Assembly (NCBI RefSeq): GCF_932526225.1
Contig: NC_064047.1
Coordinates: 14,543,121 to 14,607,120, forward strand
Direction of reading: 5' to 3'
DNA from: Nematostella vectensis
Taxonomy: Eukaryota > Cnidaria > Anthozoa > Actiniaria > Edwardsiidae
DNA: 64,000 bases
Below, one piece after another: positions 24,122 through 33,900 of the stretch (within the stretch, counting starts at the first letter, position 1; every line of letters begins with the position of its first letter). The notes under the pieces were generated by a model. It was not told the DNA's origin. It saw only the letters and a program-made list of their open reading frames with translations, and did no database searches. Position numbers and translations under genes: made by a program.

Positions 24122-24505
24122 ACTGCGTGATACTTGCAATCCGGTATAATTATTTGAATGTATGATGGATCGTGTCTTGTATGTATTGTTTTGACCTTGA
24201 CCATATATATTTGAAGAGACTTAGTGAACGCGGGAAAGATAAGCCAACATTATGACGCAAAACGACGCGTTATCACACGAAAGCGAGGCCATTCATGAGA
24301 GCGAGGTCGATAATCAAAGCGAGTTTTCTAGAACCTAGTCCTCCAAAAGGGGGACAAAAATTGATACCGAATTGCCGTCAATCGTCTCGGAAGAAAATAC
24401 CATAACTTTGCGGGTTTTAAACAAATTTACATCAGATTTTGGCAAAGTACCCAAGGAATGTTGATCTTAATATAGGCTAATATTATTTTTCGTGACTCAG
24501 GCTCT

Positions 24506-24509
24506 TTAA
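24506..24509. repeat. TTAA target-site duplication, right
   Basis: TTAA directly abuts the right terminal inverted repeat; its partner lies at 20289-20292. Confidence 0.8.
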
Positions 24510-24559
24510 ATGTTTTGTTCATGAGATATGGGAATTTTTGTTCTTAATGAAATCGGAAT

Positions 24560-24930
24560 AGTTTTGCTACGGCCTCGATGACGTCACAAATCACGTGGCC
24601 GTATTTTTGCACCCCCATTGACATAAACATGACACCTGCCAAGTTTGGTTGTGAAACAATGTTTTTAATGACGTAATCGATTACGTCACACAACACGTGA
24701 CTATATTGTTGCATCCCCCTTGACACCTACATGACACATACCGAGTTTGGTTGTCATATGATGTTTCCTTTGTGAAATATAAATATTTTTATTTTGATGA
24801 CGTCAGCATATCTTTGCTTCTAGTGACGTCATTGATGACGTCACAAATCACTTGACCACAGATTTGCGCCTCCCTTGTCACACACAAATGACACCTACCA
24901 GTTTGGTTGTCATGCGATGATTTTAAGGGA
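24560..24930. repeat. CRE-palindrome repeat array (TGACGTCA units)
   Basis: The phrase TGACG(T)CA...CACA..CAC(G/T)TGACC/ACT...TTGCRxCxCCxTTGACA...ATGACACxTACC...GTTTGGTTGT is repeated three times, with TTTGGTTGT at about 24641, 24737 and 24902. TGACGTCA palindromes lie at 24801, 24823 and 24835. Further copies are at 18917-18945 and 20222-20288. The TTAA element sits inside this array. Confidence 0.7.
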
Positions 24931-25019
24931 TGGACGGACATCGCATCACAAAAACTCGAATCGATGGGTTATCAATATTTGTTACCATATTTGTTTTATA
25001 TGCCCTTTTTTCTTAGGTA

Positions 25020-25465
25020 TGGGGCTCCGCGATGCGCCTCGTGGGAGCTCCGCTATTAATGATGGAATTCCAAAGGACTCATATCTGGGCGATCAGTACC
25101 AATACTTCCGGCAGTCGACAGGCTTGTTGATTTTGTTAATCGTCTTGATCGTAGTTGTCACGTTTCCAAAAAGGATTTGAGCCGTGCTTTCCGTCAAATT
25201 CCTGTGGATCCCGCGGATTATAAATGTTGGGACTTTAAAACGATCAATTATATTTCCATAGTTCATTCCCGTTTGGACTCCGCACGGATAGTTTGTCTTG
25301 TCAGGGCACTACAAAAGCTGTGGTTTATATTTTAAACATCATGGGTGTTTTAGTGAATGTTTCGTTGACGAGTTTTATGGTGTGGCAATGCTGGACGTTT
25401 CACAGGATGAGTTCAATTGGATGAATTCTGTGTTTGACGAACTCGGGCTTGCCGCGGGAAGGATG
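25020..25465 (+). pseudogene. DIRS-type reverse transcriptase fragment
   Basis: Mixed frames read PRGSSAINDGIPKDSYLGD at 25037, PAVDRLVDFVNRLDRSCHV at 25112-25170, and KKDLSRAFRQIPVDPADY at 25172-25225 with the motif A Asp. After frameshifts follows FVDEFYGVAM at 25363-25390, corresponding to the catalytic V-D-D box with D to E. This arrangement matches RT of tyrosine-recombinase (DIRS/Ngaro) retroelements. It is truncated at about 25465, where Harbinger transposase sequence begins in the same reading frame. Confidence 0.7.
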
Positions 25466-25920
25466 CGTGATGCAAGAATGTTGGCAGTCTCAGGATTGTA
25501 CGACAGCTTGGCACAACATGCTTTTTCTCCAGCTGGTCAAAGAAATGTGCATCTATGGGGATCCAGCATACCCCTTACGCAACCATCTGCAAGCGCCTTT
25601 TAGAATGGGTGTACTCAATGGGCCAATGCAAGACTTCAACGAATCCATGAGTACAGTCCGTATTTCAGTTGAATGGCTTTTTGCTGACATTACTATTATA
25701 TACTATATACTACTATTATATTACTATTATACTATTATAACTATTTCAAATTTCTTGACTTCAAGAAAAGCTCAAGATTGGACTCAGTCATGTTGGAAAG
25801 ATGTACATGGTCTGTGCCCTTCTGAGAAATGGCTTAACATGCCTTTACTCCAACACAACCTCTGAATATTTTGGACTTGATCCTCCTACACTGGTTAACT
25901 AATTCAACTAAAGAAAATAA
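25466..25920 (+). pseudogene. PIF/Harbinger DDE transposase, 3' fragment
   Basis: MLAVSGLYDSLAQHAFSPAGQ is followed, after a frameshift near 25545, by CIYGDPAYPLRNHLQAPF and FNESMSTVRISVEWLF. These are the GDPAYPL and VR.SVEW landmarks of HARBI1-type DDE_Tnp_4 transposases, the latter carrying the catalytic Glu. An AT microsatellite (25690-25745) interrupts it. The end resumes as KFLDFKK, MVCALLRNGLTCLY and SEYFGLDPPTL, stopping near 25905. The 5' two thirds of the transposase are missing. Confidence 0.8.
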
Positions 25921-26483
25921 ACAATCAAATTGAGTTTGTATAATGCAGGTAGTACAGTGACAAACTATTTAAACAAGTGATGGGTGGGGCAACAAAACAA
26001 CACAACAAAAATGTGCACATCACTTTTATAATGGTGCATATGTATTTGTTAACAGTGAAAAATAGAAACATTTGCTGTAAAATATATTATGTTTTATACA
26101 AAATGTATTTAAAGATATATAATCTTGTATGATAATAAAAATTTTAACTTTTGTTTTAAATAAAAATAACATTTTTGTGCAAATCAAGCACAAATAGACA
26201 CTATACTGTACAGTAGTTCCCCGCGCATAAGAACCTGAATTTTTCAATTTAGCCTAAATAGTTTTTTTTATAATTCAAGGAAATTTAAGCTACCAAGGTT
26301 TCTCAAAATAGCTTCTTGTATCTTGATATTTGACTCAGATGAATAAATTAAATTTGCAAAAAATATGTCTAAATATCCCCTTCTCATACAATACAGTGCA
26401 TTTATTGTAAAACAGGTAACTATGCTCTTGTAAAATTTAAAAACTGGAAAGTAAACAGTTTCTTCATGTCATATATCAAATAC
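25921..26483. other. Convergent 3' region of the Harbinger remnant
   Basis: AT-rich DNA between the transposase end and the Myb-like gene's stop codon; no gene seen. Confidence 0.4.
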
Positions 26484-27173
26484 TTATTTGTTCAACATTT
26501 TCCCCATCACTCCTATGAACTGTTGCATCATGAGCATTTGTTGCTGCTGCTGTTGTTGTTGCTGTTGCTGTACCATAGCTTGCATCATTTCTGTATTCTT
26601 TTGCTGCAATTGTAGTTGTTGTTGTTGCATTTCCTTTTTCATGTTGAGCTCCTTTTCTCTAAGTTCACTGTTTTTGTCAGCTCTCTCTTTCAAAAACTCA
26701 ATTGCATCTCCTCCCTTCCTTTTTTGTCGCTTGGGTTCTACATCAACATCACCCTCTTTGAAATCTCTCTTCTTTGTCTGTGACAGCCTTTCCATAGCTG
26801 TCAGTCTGACATCCTCAGCTTTGGCTTTATTAGCCTTTTCTTTCGCCTGACGCTGACTATCCTCTGGTACTGTAGTTTCTTCCAGTTCAATAATCTGTTT
26901 GATCAATTGGTCCAGCTCACTGGGCTCATCTGGGGCGATACCTGATGCCCTCTCCTCGGCCCTCATCTGCTTTTTGTACTTCTTAATCAAGTTTCCCAAG
27001 TGGTCCCTTACTGCTCTTGAGTCCACATTAAACATTGGAGTGTTACACTTATTTAGAGTGTCAGCAAGGCTTTTCCACGCTTCCGTTCTCCCAGTTGAAG
27101 ATTTTTTGAACTGGAAGGGGTTGGTAAACAGTACATTATGTTGTGGGAGGTCGACCAGTACATGATCACATTG
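26484..27173 (-). CDS. Harbinger-associated Myb/SANT-like protein, last exon
   Basis: Open frame of about 230 codons after a splice acceptor (TTTTTTTACACAG, ending at 27174). N-terminal block: NPFQFKKSSTGRTEAWKSLA and DSRAVRDHLGNLIKKYKKQM, a Myb/SANT-like trihelix with conserved Trp. Then comes an acidic segment, a basic KRQKRKGG patch likely to be a nuclear localisation signal, and a coiled coil ending in a Gln-rich tract (uninterrupted Q runs) and IGVMGKMLNK. PIF/Harbinger elements carry a second Myb-like gene that helps the transposase enter the nucleus and bind DNA. It lies convergent to the transposase remnant, as in complete elements. The first coding exon is not resolved. The frame is open, in contrast to its partner. 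Confidence 0.8.
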   Translation of the reverse strand, partial: QCDHVLVDLPQHNVLFTNPFQFKKSSTGRTEAWKSLADTLNKCNTPMFNVDSRAVRDHLGNLIKKYKKQMRAEERASGIAPDEPSELDQLIKQIIELEETTVPEDSQRQAKEKANKAKAEDVRLTAMERLSQTKKRDFKEGDVDVEPKRQKRKGGDAIEFLKERADKNSELREKELNMKKEMQQQQLQLQQKNTEMMQAMVQQQQQQQQQQQMLMMQQFIGVMGKMLNK

Positions 27174-28207
27174 CTGTGTAAAAAAAATTGTTATTGCAAC
27201 ATGCACACCATTATATCCCTGATAGAATGTTTAAATATTGAATAAAAAGCCCTACAGTGAACTTGTGTGACTTTCCAAACACAATCAAATATGACTGAGA
27301 AAAATGAAAACAAAGTTTGCAAGACAATAAAGATAGATCTAAATACATATTTAAGCTTTCAATTAATGTGGGCCATGATGATAAGATTTAGATAATTAAA
27401 TAAAAGCAAAATAAAGTGTAAACTTTTTTGTCCAATCTATCAGTGTTGCACATGAGTGTTGACAACATGGATGCTTGAACCTTTTTTTACAGACATGTAA
27501 GAGATTATCCATGTGTATTACTTATAAGTAATACATTACAAGACCAATGTATTCCATTTGTATGAAAATGAAATTATTGACAAATTGAATCAAGGTAAAA
27601 CAACAAAATCAGAACCCAAAACTTCAGTACATTCACGTATAAATAGAAGTTATTTTCCGATAAAATTAGTCTGGTAAACCCGATAACTTTAAAAACTTTA
27701 AAATATCTTACTTATAAAAAAAGGATGGCTTTTTCAAATGGGTATTTTACGCTCCGTTATGTAATAAGCTAAACAGTATAGCCTACGTTATTTAGAAATC
27801 CAACAGAAGTTATAACAGAAGAACATAGAAAATACACTATAGATTCAAAGATAATGAGATGACATACTTTAAAGGTTTGTCCTTTGCATCTCGCACATTT
27901 GATGCCATGGTTGAACACCTGCTAAGAAAAAAAACGTTCATTTTTAATCAAAACTCGATTCCCTTGACTTCTGTAAAACCTCTACCTCTAGAAAAAGCAA
28001 TAAACTTCACATACATAATGAAAAAATATTTGGAATATGCTTCCTTTCTATTAAAAGTATCGCTGAATACTCACGTTTTCTACAGCACTTCAAAAATCGA
28101 TTCGTCGCGTTCCCGCCAAGAAGAGAGAACTTCATGCGCATGCGCTGTTGGGCAAAATGTGAAAAAAACACTTCCGCTCGCGTCCTAGACCCGCCGCGTT
28201 CTCGGTT
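27174..28207. other. Intron and 5' region of the Myb-like gene; no other gene
   Basis: AT-rich. A short ATG frame on the minus strand near 27908 ends at a GTATGT donor but is out of phase with the Myb exon, so I do not call it. GC-rich DNA with GCGCATGCGC at 28137 may be a promoter or the outer end of the Harbinger element; no terminal inverted repeat could be confirmed. Confidence 0.4.
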
Positions 28208-28441
28208 CTTAAAGTCCCTAATATAGACGAATTCCTTACTCCACAGCAGATCCAGTCATATTTTTCAAGGAGGGCTGCGAAACTGAAAAACCAAACCACC
28301 TCCGAGGCTGACGTGATGGCGGCAGAAGAGCAAGACTATTATTCAGCCACGAGAGCACAAGTCATGTGCGCCATTCAACTTGAGCAACCCATTGTGTTCG
28401 ATACCTACAACTTTGGGCTTTGGTTGCTAGTAAAAGTTTAA
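28208..28441 (+). pseudogene. Coding fragment of an unrecognised gene (DEFLTPQQIQSYFSRRAAKL)
   Basis: An open stretch of 77 codons contains DEFLTPQQIQSYFSRRAAKL, an acidic/Gln-rich segment and QLEQPIVFDTYNFG. It has coding-like composition, and I recall similar phrases in repeated cnidarian proteins, but no function can be given. It is followed immediately by the retrozyme dimer. No start codon; an upstream exon boundary is possible. Confidence 0.4.
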
Positions 28442-28519
28442 AAAAGCTCACCGTAGCTATGCTGGTAACTATAAGTCGCCCTGCACTTTTTTTGCTGATG
28501 AAGTTTAACTTAGGCAAAC

Positions 28520-28576
28520 CGGCTATGCCATGCTGACGAGTCCTAACAAGGACGAAACAGCTGTCCATGGTTGCCG
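28520..28576 (+). ncRNA. Hammerhead ribozyme, copy 1
   Basis: Order: CGGC (stem I distal), TAT bulge, GCCATG (stem I proximal), catalytic core CTGACGA (28533-28539), stem II GTCC/GGAC around a TAACAA loop, core GAAA (28554-28557), very short stem III CAG/CTG, T and C of the cleavage triplet, then CATGGT and GCCG closing stem I. All invariant core bases (CUGAnGA, GAAA, UH) are present. The predicted cut is after C28565. Stem III has no loop, as in dimeric hammerheads that work in tandem repeats. Confidence 0.88.
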
Positions 28577-28873
28577 AACTGCACGGGTAATAGACTGTGC
28601 TAGCGTCCCGTCTTGGCCTGACTGGTGCCAATGTGTGTATGCTAGTGTGCTTTTAAAGTCCACATTTATGTATACATACTCGCAAGGATAGTTTGGCTAT
28701 CCGACGGAGTTTTAGACTAGCGAAGGTCGCATGCGTGATCCGCACAATTGGCATCACGCTAGCCCGGTCGCAGCTCTAGATTCCACATGGATCTAAGCTG
28801 TGGTTTAAAGCACTTTGTTCGAGTCGAAGTCGCCCTGCAGTTTTTTCGCCGATGAAGTTTAACTGAGGCAAAC

Positions 28874-28930
28874 CGGCTATGCCATGCTGACGAGTCCTAA
28901 CAAGGACGAAACAGCTGTCCATGGTTGCCG
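28874..28930 (+). ncRNA. Hammerhead ribozyme, copy 2
   Basis: Same 57 bases as copy 1, displaced by 354 bp; core CTGACGA at 28887-28893, GAAA at 28908-28911, predicted cut after C28919. Two cuts would release a 354-nt linear RNA able to circularise. Confidence 0.88.
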
Positions 28931-29020
28931 AACTGCACGGGTAATAGACTGTGCTAGCGTCCCGTCTTGGCCCGACTGGTGCCAATGTGTGTATGCTAGT
29001 GTGCTTTTAAAGTCCACATT

Positions 29021-30385
29021 CAAAGTACTGTAAGTGATGAACTGTGAGATTTTTCTCATGGTGAACATTTTAGTCAGCTTAGGCATTTTAGCATTAATTC
29101 GTTTAACTAACAAATGAAAATTGATTTTATTGTTGAAATATTTCATATTTCAGGGGAGTCATGTAAGAAACATGAGATCGAGGCTCTCAGATTCTTGATT
29201 GACACTCGATTATTTTGCTATTTTTTGATTGGTTATCATCATTATTTGCCTAGCGGTGCGTCATAGCTTACACGTGCTCGTCGTGTGTAGTTGGGGGACG
29301 GTTCGCCAGCAGTTTTAGTTAGAGTTTCTATCAGAACAGGATGAGTGTATATTTCTCTAACTTGTATCTTACCTTTGGCAATTTGAGATCAATCCCGGAA
29401 CCGATGTGTTATTCTTTATACTATAATACTAAGGCTCCCTATGACCTAAGATTTAGTTTTGTAGTTTTAGAGATTTTAGTTATTTGAATGATCTAGTCTT
29501 ACAAGGACCTATTGTTCTTTATAGATACGTGACAACGCCTTAGCCTAAGTGCTCGTTCTTAAGAGTTTTAGTCTAGTTTTCTCAGTACAAATCTTGCCTT
29601 AGTTTCATGCTTGTGGTTTGCTATCCTCAGTTAAAGAACAGTCGTATCTGGAACTTTTTTCTATTGCTTGCAGTGGAATTCCCGCAAGCATGTACATTTA
29701 GACATTTTTCTAGTAAAGTGTTCTTATAGCCTTTATTATGATTGCTATTTACCATTTATCATCATTGAAATGTGTTTATGCTCATGCTATGTTTCGTTGT
29801 ATGATTTTATGCATTTTAGTCTTTAGCAATAACTACTTGTAATGTATAAAGTATGATTGGAATGTCCGACACAAGATTCTATCACACCTGTAACTTTTAC
29901 CACAATTTATTAATTAGTTGATTCTGTATCGTATTTCAGTTTACGTTCGTTTTCGTCCATTAAATCACCGTAAATCTACCCGATTTTTCCGTGATCTCTG
30001 TGGACATTCGATCAGTAAAACAGTTCCGAAACACTACGCAGATTTGCACGAAAAGTTGTTTGGCATGTGACAATTTGTCCCTCAACGCTCGCGCAGATCG
30101 CTAAGCGTTACATAGCTTATTTGCAAGGACGAGTTCAACAACGGTGTTGAATTGGACATTTTGTTTCATGTTAAAAAGGTTTCCTCGCGGATTTATTATC
30201 ATAAATCTAAAAAAAAGAAAAAACACCAAAATAAAATTGATTAGGTTTCATGTATTGTTTATAAACTCGGTGGTGTCCATTCCACTTTTGAGAGCATCTA
30301 AAATCAAGATGGCGGCAGTCTCTCGTGCACTTGTGTTCACATTTAAGACATTTTTATACCATCGGGCTATTTTTAAAACCATGCC
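29021..30385. other. No gene recognised
   Basis: About 1.3 kb of AT-rich DNA without ORFs of note. The stretch 29280-30120 is rich in TTTTAG/GTTTTAG and could be a long UTR or LTR-like sequence, but I find no repeat partner. Confidence 0.4.
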
Positions 30386-30632
30386 ATGTCGTTTAGATTC
30401 ATTATTGTTGAACAAAAAGAACAAATAAAACGGGAGGAGCAAGTTAATGAGGAGGAGAGGTCACGCAGGCCACGAGTGTTGACGGAAGAACAAAGAGCTC
30501 AGCAAAGATAGCTTGACCGTGCACTCACCGAGGAGCAGAGAGTGCGAAAAAGACAGACAAGTTCTGAGTACAGGTTAAATGACGAGCAAAGGCTCTGGAA
30601 AAAGCAAAGGGACTCGGAGTACGAATCAAATG

Positions 30633-30637
30633 AAGAT
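30633..30637. repeat. AAGAT target-site duplication of Gypsy C, left
   Basis: 5-bp AAGAT, matched at 35997-36001. Confidence 0.92.
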
Positions 30638-30769
30638 TAGAGCATTGTTTGGATTCCCTGTGGAAGGACTGGGACTAGCCCGGTCAGAACTCATTGTAGT
30701 TCTTTATCATTCCGTTCGTTCATGTAATAAAACATCATTGCAAACAGGAAAAAGAAGCACTCTTATCTA
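30638..30769 (+). repeat. 5' LTR of Gypsy C
   Basis: 132 bp, unusually short. Contains AATAAA at 30726-30731 and GTAGTTCTTTATCA at 30696-30709, whose complement forms the primer-binding site. If transcription starts at 30696, U3 is only 58 bp. Confidence 0.93.
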
Positions 30770-30783
30770 TGATAAAGAACTAC
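30770..30783 (+). promoter_or_regulatory. Primer-binding site, self-complementary to LTR
   Basis: TGATAAAGAACTAC immediately after the 5' LTR is the exact reverse complement of LTR bases 30696-30709. No tRNA 3'-end complement (TGG start) is present. This is the arrangement of self-priming Tf1/sushi-type elements, where the 5' end of the RNA primes minus-strand synthesis. Confidence 0.75.
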
Positions 30784-30952
30784 CTACCTCCCAAAGACAT
30801 TGAGGAACGCAGATACAGGATAACCAAGCCGAAAAGAAGCAGAAACAGCCCACAACAACAGCAAAACGTCAACACGAAAATACGGCCGCCATCTTGGATT
30901 TCACTGAAGCTCCAACTACAAACCAAACAAGCCTTTTAAAAGCCAAGAAACC

Positions 30953-33900
30953 ATGCCAAAATTCAAATGCCCCTTCCCAGGCTGTGAATATGAAACTGAA
31001 GATGTCAAAGATGAACTAGCAGCAGTTTTAATCTCAGTTCATTCCAATGGAACCCACATAACCAACCAAACCCCAAGCACCCCCAACCAAACAGCAAAAG
31101 TGGAGAAGGTCCGACGGCCCACAGTTTCCAGCGCCGGAACGAGTGAGGAATGGTCTTATTTCATGACTAGATGGCAAGACTACGTCGAAGCCACAAAGAT
31201 AACAGGAAAAGACAAGACTATCCAGCTTCTGGAGTGCTGTGATGAACATCTTCGCAAAGACCTCACACGAAACGCAGGGGGGTCCCTAACAAACAAAAGT
31301 ACAGCAGAAGTCCTAGGGGCCATAAAGAAACTGGCTGTGCGTGAGGAGAATGCCATGGTGGCCAGAGTACAACTTCACAACATGCGACAGGACAGAGATG
31401 AGCCCATCCGAAGTTTCTGCGCACGACTACGTGGCCAGGCAAGCGTTTGCAAATTTCTCATCACCTGCCCCAACTGCAACACAGAGGTCAACTACACAGA
31501 GAACATACTCCGTGACGTTGTCACCCGCGGTCTGGCCGATGAGGAAATCCAGCTCGACCTCCTTGGTGAAAAAGATCAAGAAATGTCACTCGAGGATGCC
31601 CTAAAATTCATTGAGGCAAAGGAGTCGGGGAAACGGTCAGCGGGGCGACTACTACAAACACAAGGCGCCGAGGCCATTCGAAGCCAATATCGCAACATGA
31701 AGCAAAGCGAACACAAAAATCGTAAATCCTCAGACCAACATGGTACGGGAACCTGCAATTACTGTGGCAAACAGGGCCACGGTGTCAAGGCCCCACCCAA
31801 GATCAGGAAACAGGAATGTCCCGCATATGGAACCACCTGCCAGTTATGTGGTCGTGCGAACCATGTCGCAATCATGTGCCAAAACAAAGACAAACCACTT
31901 GGTCAAAGCCCCCACCACGTGACCGATGCAGGAAAACACACAGAAAACGCAGTCTTCGATGCCCTCTGCAGTGTGAACAGCTCCAGCGATGATCATGCCA
32001 TCCACGGCATCTCCCTGGACCATCACCTCTACGACAACCTTAGCAATCGCTGGATTCGTAGTGCATCACAGCCACAACCCTACATCTCGCTTACCGCCAC
32101 CATACAGCCAGACGACTACACCGCCCTCGGTTTTCACCCAGTGACTAACAAGCCAAAATCAGCCCAACTACCCGCCGGGTGCCAAAGTTGCCTCGCCAGC
32201 TTGAGTGTCATCCGCCGCTTCGGGCTAAATGAAGCAGATCTCATACCAGTAACTACACGCATGCATGCAGCCAACGGCACTGGCATCCCAATACTTGGAG
32301 CCGTAATCCTACGCCTGACAGGCAATAACCAGCCTGGATTGGAAGCCAAAACAAGGCAGATTGTCTACGTCACCAATGAATCTGACCGCCTGTTCCTAAG
32401 TCGGGAAGCATGCAAAGACCTCGGGATTATCTCAGAGAGCTTTCCTACGGTTGGGGAAAGCCTATATCACCCAACCAGCGACAGCGCCGCCATCTCGTCC
32501 AACAAGGGGAACACAATGGACACACCCGACAACTCATGCACCTGCCCACGACGCCAGATGCCCCCACCTAAGCCAACGGAGCCACCATTCCCTGCAACAG
32601 AAGACAACAGAGCAAACCTACAGGAATGGCTCCTCGATTATTATAAGTCCAGCACATTCAACACCTGCGAACACCAACAACTTCCCCTAATGGATGGCAT
32701 ACCAATGAGACTCATGGTCGACCCCGAAGCCAAACCCGTCGCCCATCACACCCCCATACCGGTACCCCTCCACTGGCAGGAGGAGGTGAAGGCCGGCCTA
32801 GACCAAGACGTGGCACTCGGCGTTCTTGAGCCTGTCCCAGTCGGCGAACCAGTCACATGGTGTCACCGCATGGTAGTCTGTGCTAAGAAAAATGGAAAGC
32901 CCCGCCGGACCGTTGACTTCCAATCACTCAACCTCCATGCCACACGCGAGACCCATCACACCCAGAGCCCATTCCACCAGGCACGCTCAATACCCTACAA
33001 CACGAAGAAAACAGTCTTTGACTGCTGGAATGGATACCACAGTGTGCCACTACACCAGGATGACCGCCACCTCACCACATTCATAACCCCCTGGGGAAGA
33101 TACCGCTATAAGACAGCTCCCCAGGGATACATCGCCTCCGGTGATGGGTACTCCCGACGGTTCGATGAGATTGTCTCCCACGTGCCAAACAAGACAAAGT
33201 GTATTGACGACACTCTCCTATGGGCGGACGACATCAACAGCAGCTTCCACCAGGCAGTCAATTGGCTTGACCTCTGTGGTCGACATGGCATCACACTCAA
33301 TCCAGACAAGTTTGTCTTCGCAGCTGACACTGTCGAGTTTGCCGGGTTTGAAATTACACGTAACAGCGTACGCCCTTGCCAGAAATACCTGGATGCTATC
33401 CGAAAATTCCCCACACCAGTTAACGTCACCGACATGCGGTCGTGGTTCGGACTGATCAATCAGGTATCATATGCCTTCGCTGCAACCGAACGCATGCTGC
33501 CATTCCGAGCATCACTCAAGCCTGGCACCCAGTTCACCTGGACCAAAGAGCTTGACCAGCTATTCGAAGAATCCAAGTCTATAATCATCAGAGAAATCGA
33601 GGACGGCGTCCGCATCTTTGACAAATCAAAGCCTACATGTCTAGCAACTGACTGGTCCAAAACTGGCATCGGCTTTTGGCTACTTCAAAAACACTGCAAA
33701 TGCCCCTCCACGGCCCCATTCTGTTGTCGCAGTGGATGGAAAGTGACATTAGTAGGCAGTCGCTTCACTCACGCAGCAGAATCACGCTACGCCCCAATCG
33801 AAGGTGAGGCTTTGGCTGTGGCCGATGCTCTGGACAAGGCTCGCTTCTTTGTCCTAGGCTGTAGCAACCTAATTGTCGCCGTTGATCACAAACCCCTATT

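Larger units (their letters stand above)
20293..24505. mobile_element. 4.2-kb TIR element with TTAA duplication carrying THAP and P2X7-ballast genes
   Basis: The left end AGAGCCTCAGTCACGAAA and the right end (reverse complement AGAGCCTGAGTCACGAAA) are inverted repeats flanked by TTAA. Inverted similarity extends inward about 220-260 bp: GTTTAAAACC, TTTTTGTCCCC and GCGTCATAATGTTGG occur in order at both ends (left to about 20515, right to about 24246). A gene starts just inside each end and reads inward, a THAP gene on + and a ballast-domain gene on -. TTAA duplications are typical of Kolobok and piggyBac, and THAP domains occur in some Kolobok transposases. No DDE transposase is visible inside, so it may be non-autonomous. 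Confidence 0.82.
28473..29020 (+). mobile_element. Retrozyme-like tandem 1.5-mer (354-bp monomer) with two hammerhead ribozymes
   Basis: Bases 28473-28666 recur at 28827-29020 with only a few differences, at an exact 354-bp offset; the 160 bp between is single copy. This is 1.55 tandem monomers. Each repeated part holds one perfect hammerhead (see separate entries). Tandem copies of a few hundred base pairs, without coding capacity and bearing short-stem-III hammerheads, are what small non-autonomous retrozymes look like; in animals they are thought to make circular RNAs. There is no ORF of its own; the short antisense ORFs are incidental. Confidence 0.85.

Noticed and set aside
26488-26850. 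Cys-rich 120-aa ORF on the plus strand
   Set aside because: Antisense shadow of the Gln-rich Myb-like protein (CAG/CTG repeats read as Cys).
27868-27908. First coding exon of the Harbinger Myb-like gene
   Set aside because: ATG and a GTATGT donor exist on the minus strand, but 41 nt does not keep phase with the next exon.
28362-28631. 89-aa minus-strand ORF and its repeat at 28776-28985
   Set aside because: Duplicated only because it lies in the retrozyme repeat; the ribozyme structure explains the conservation.
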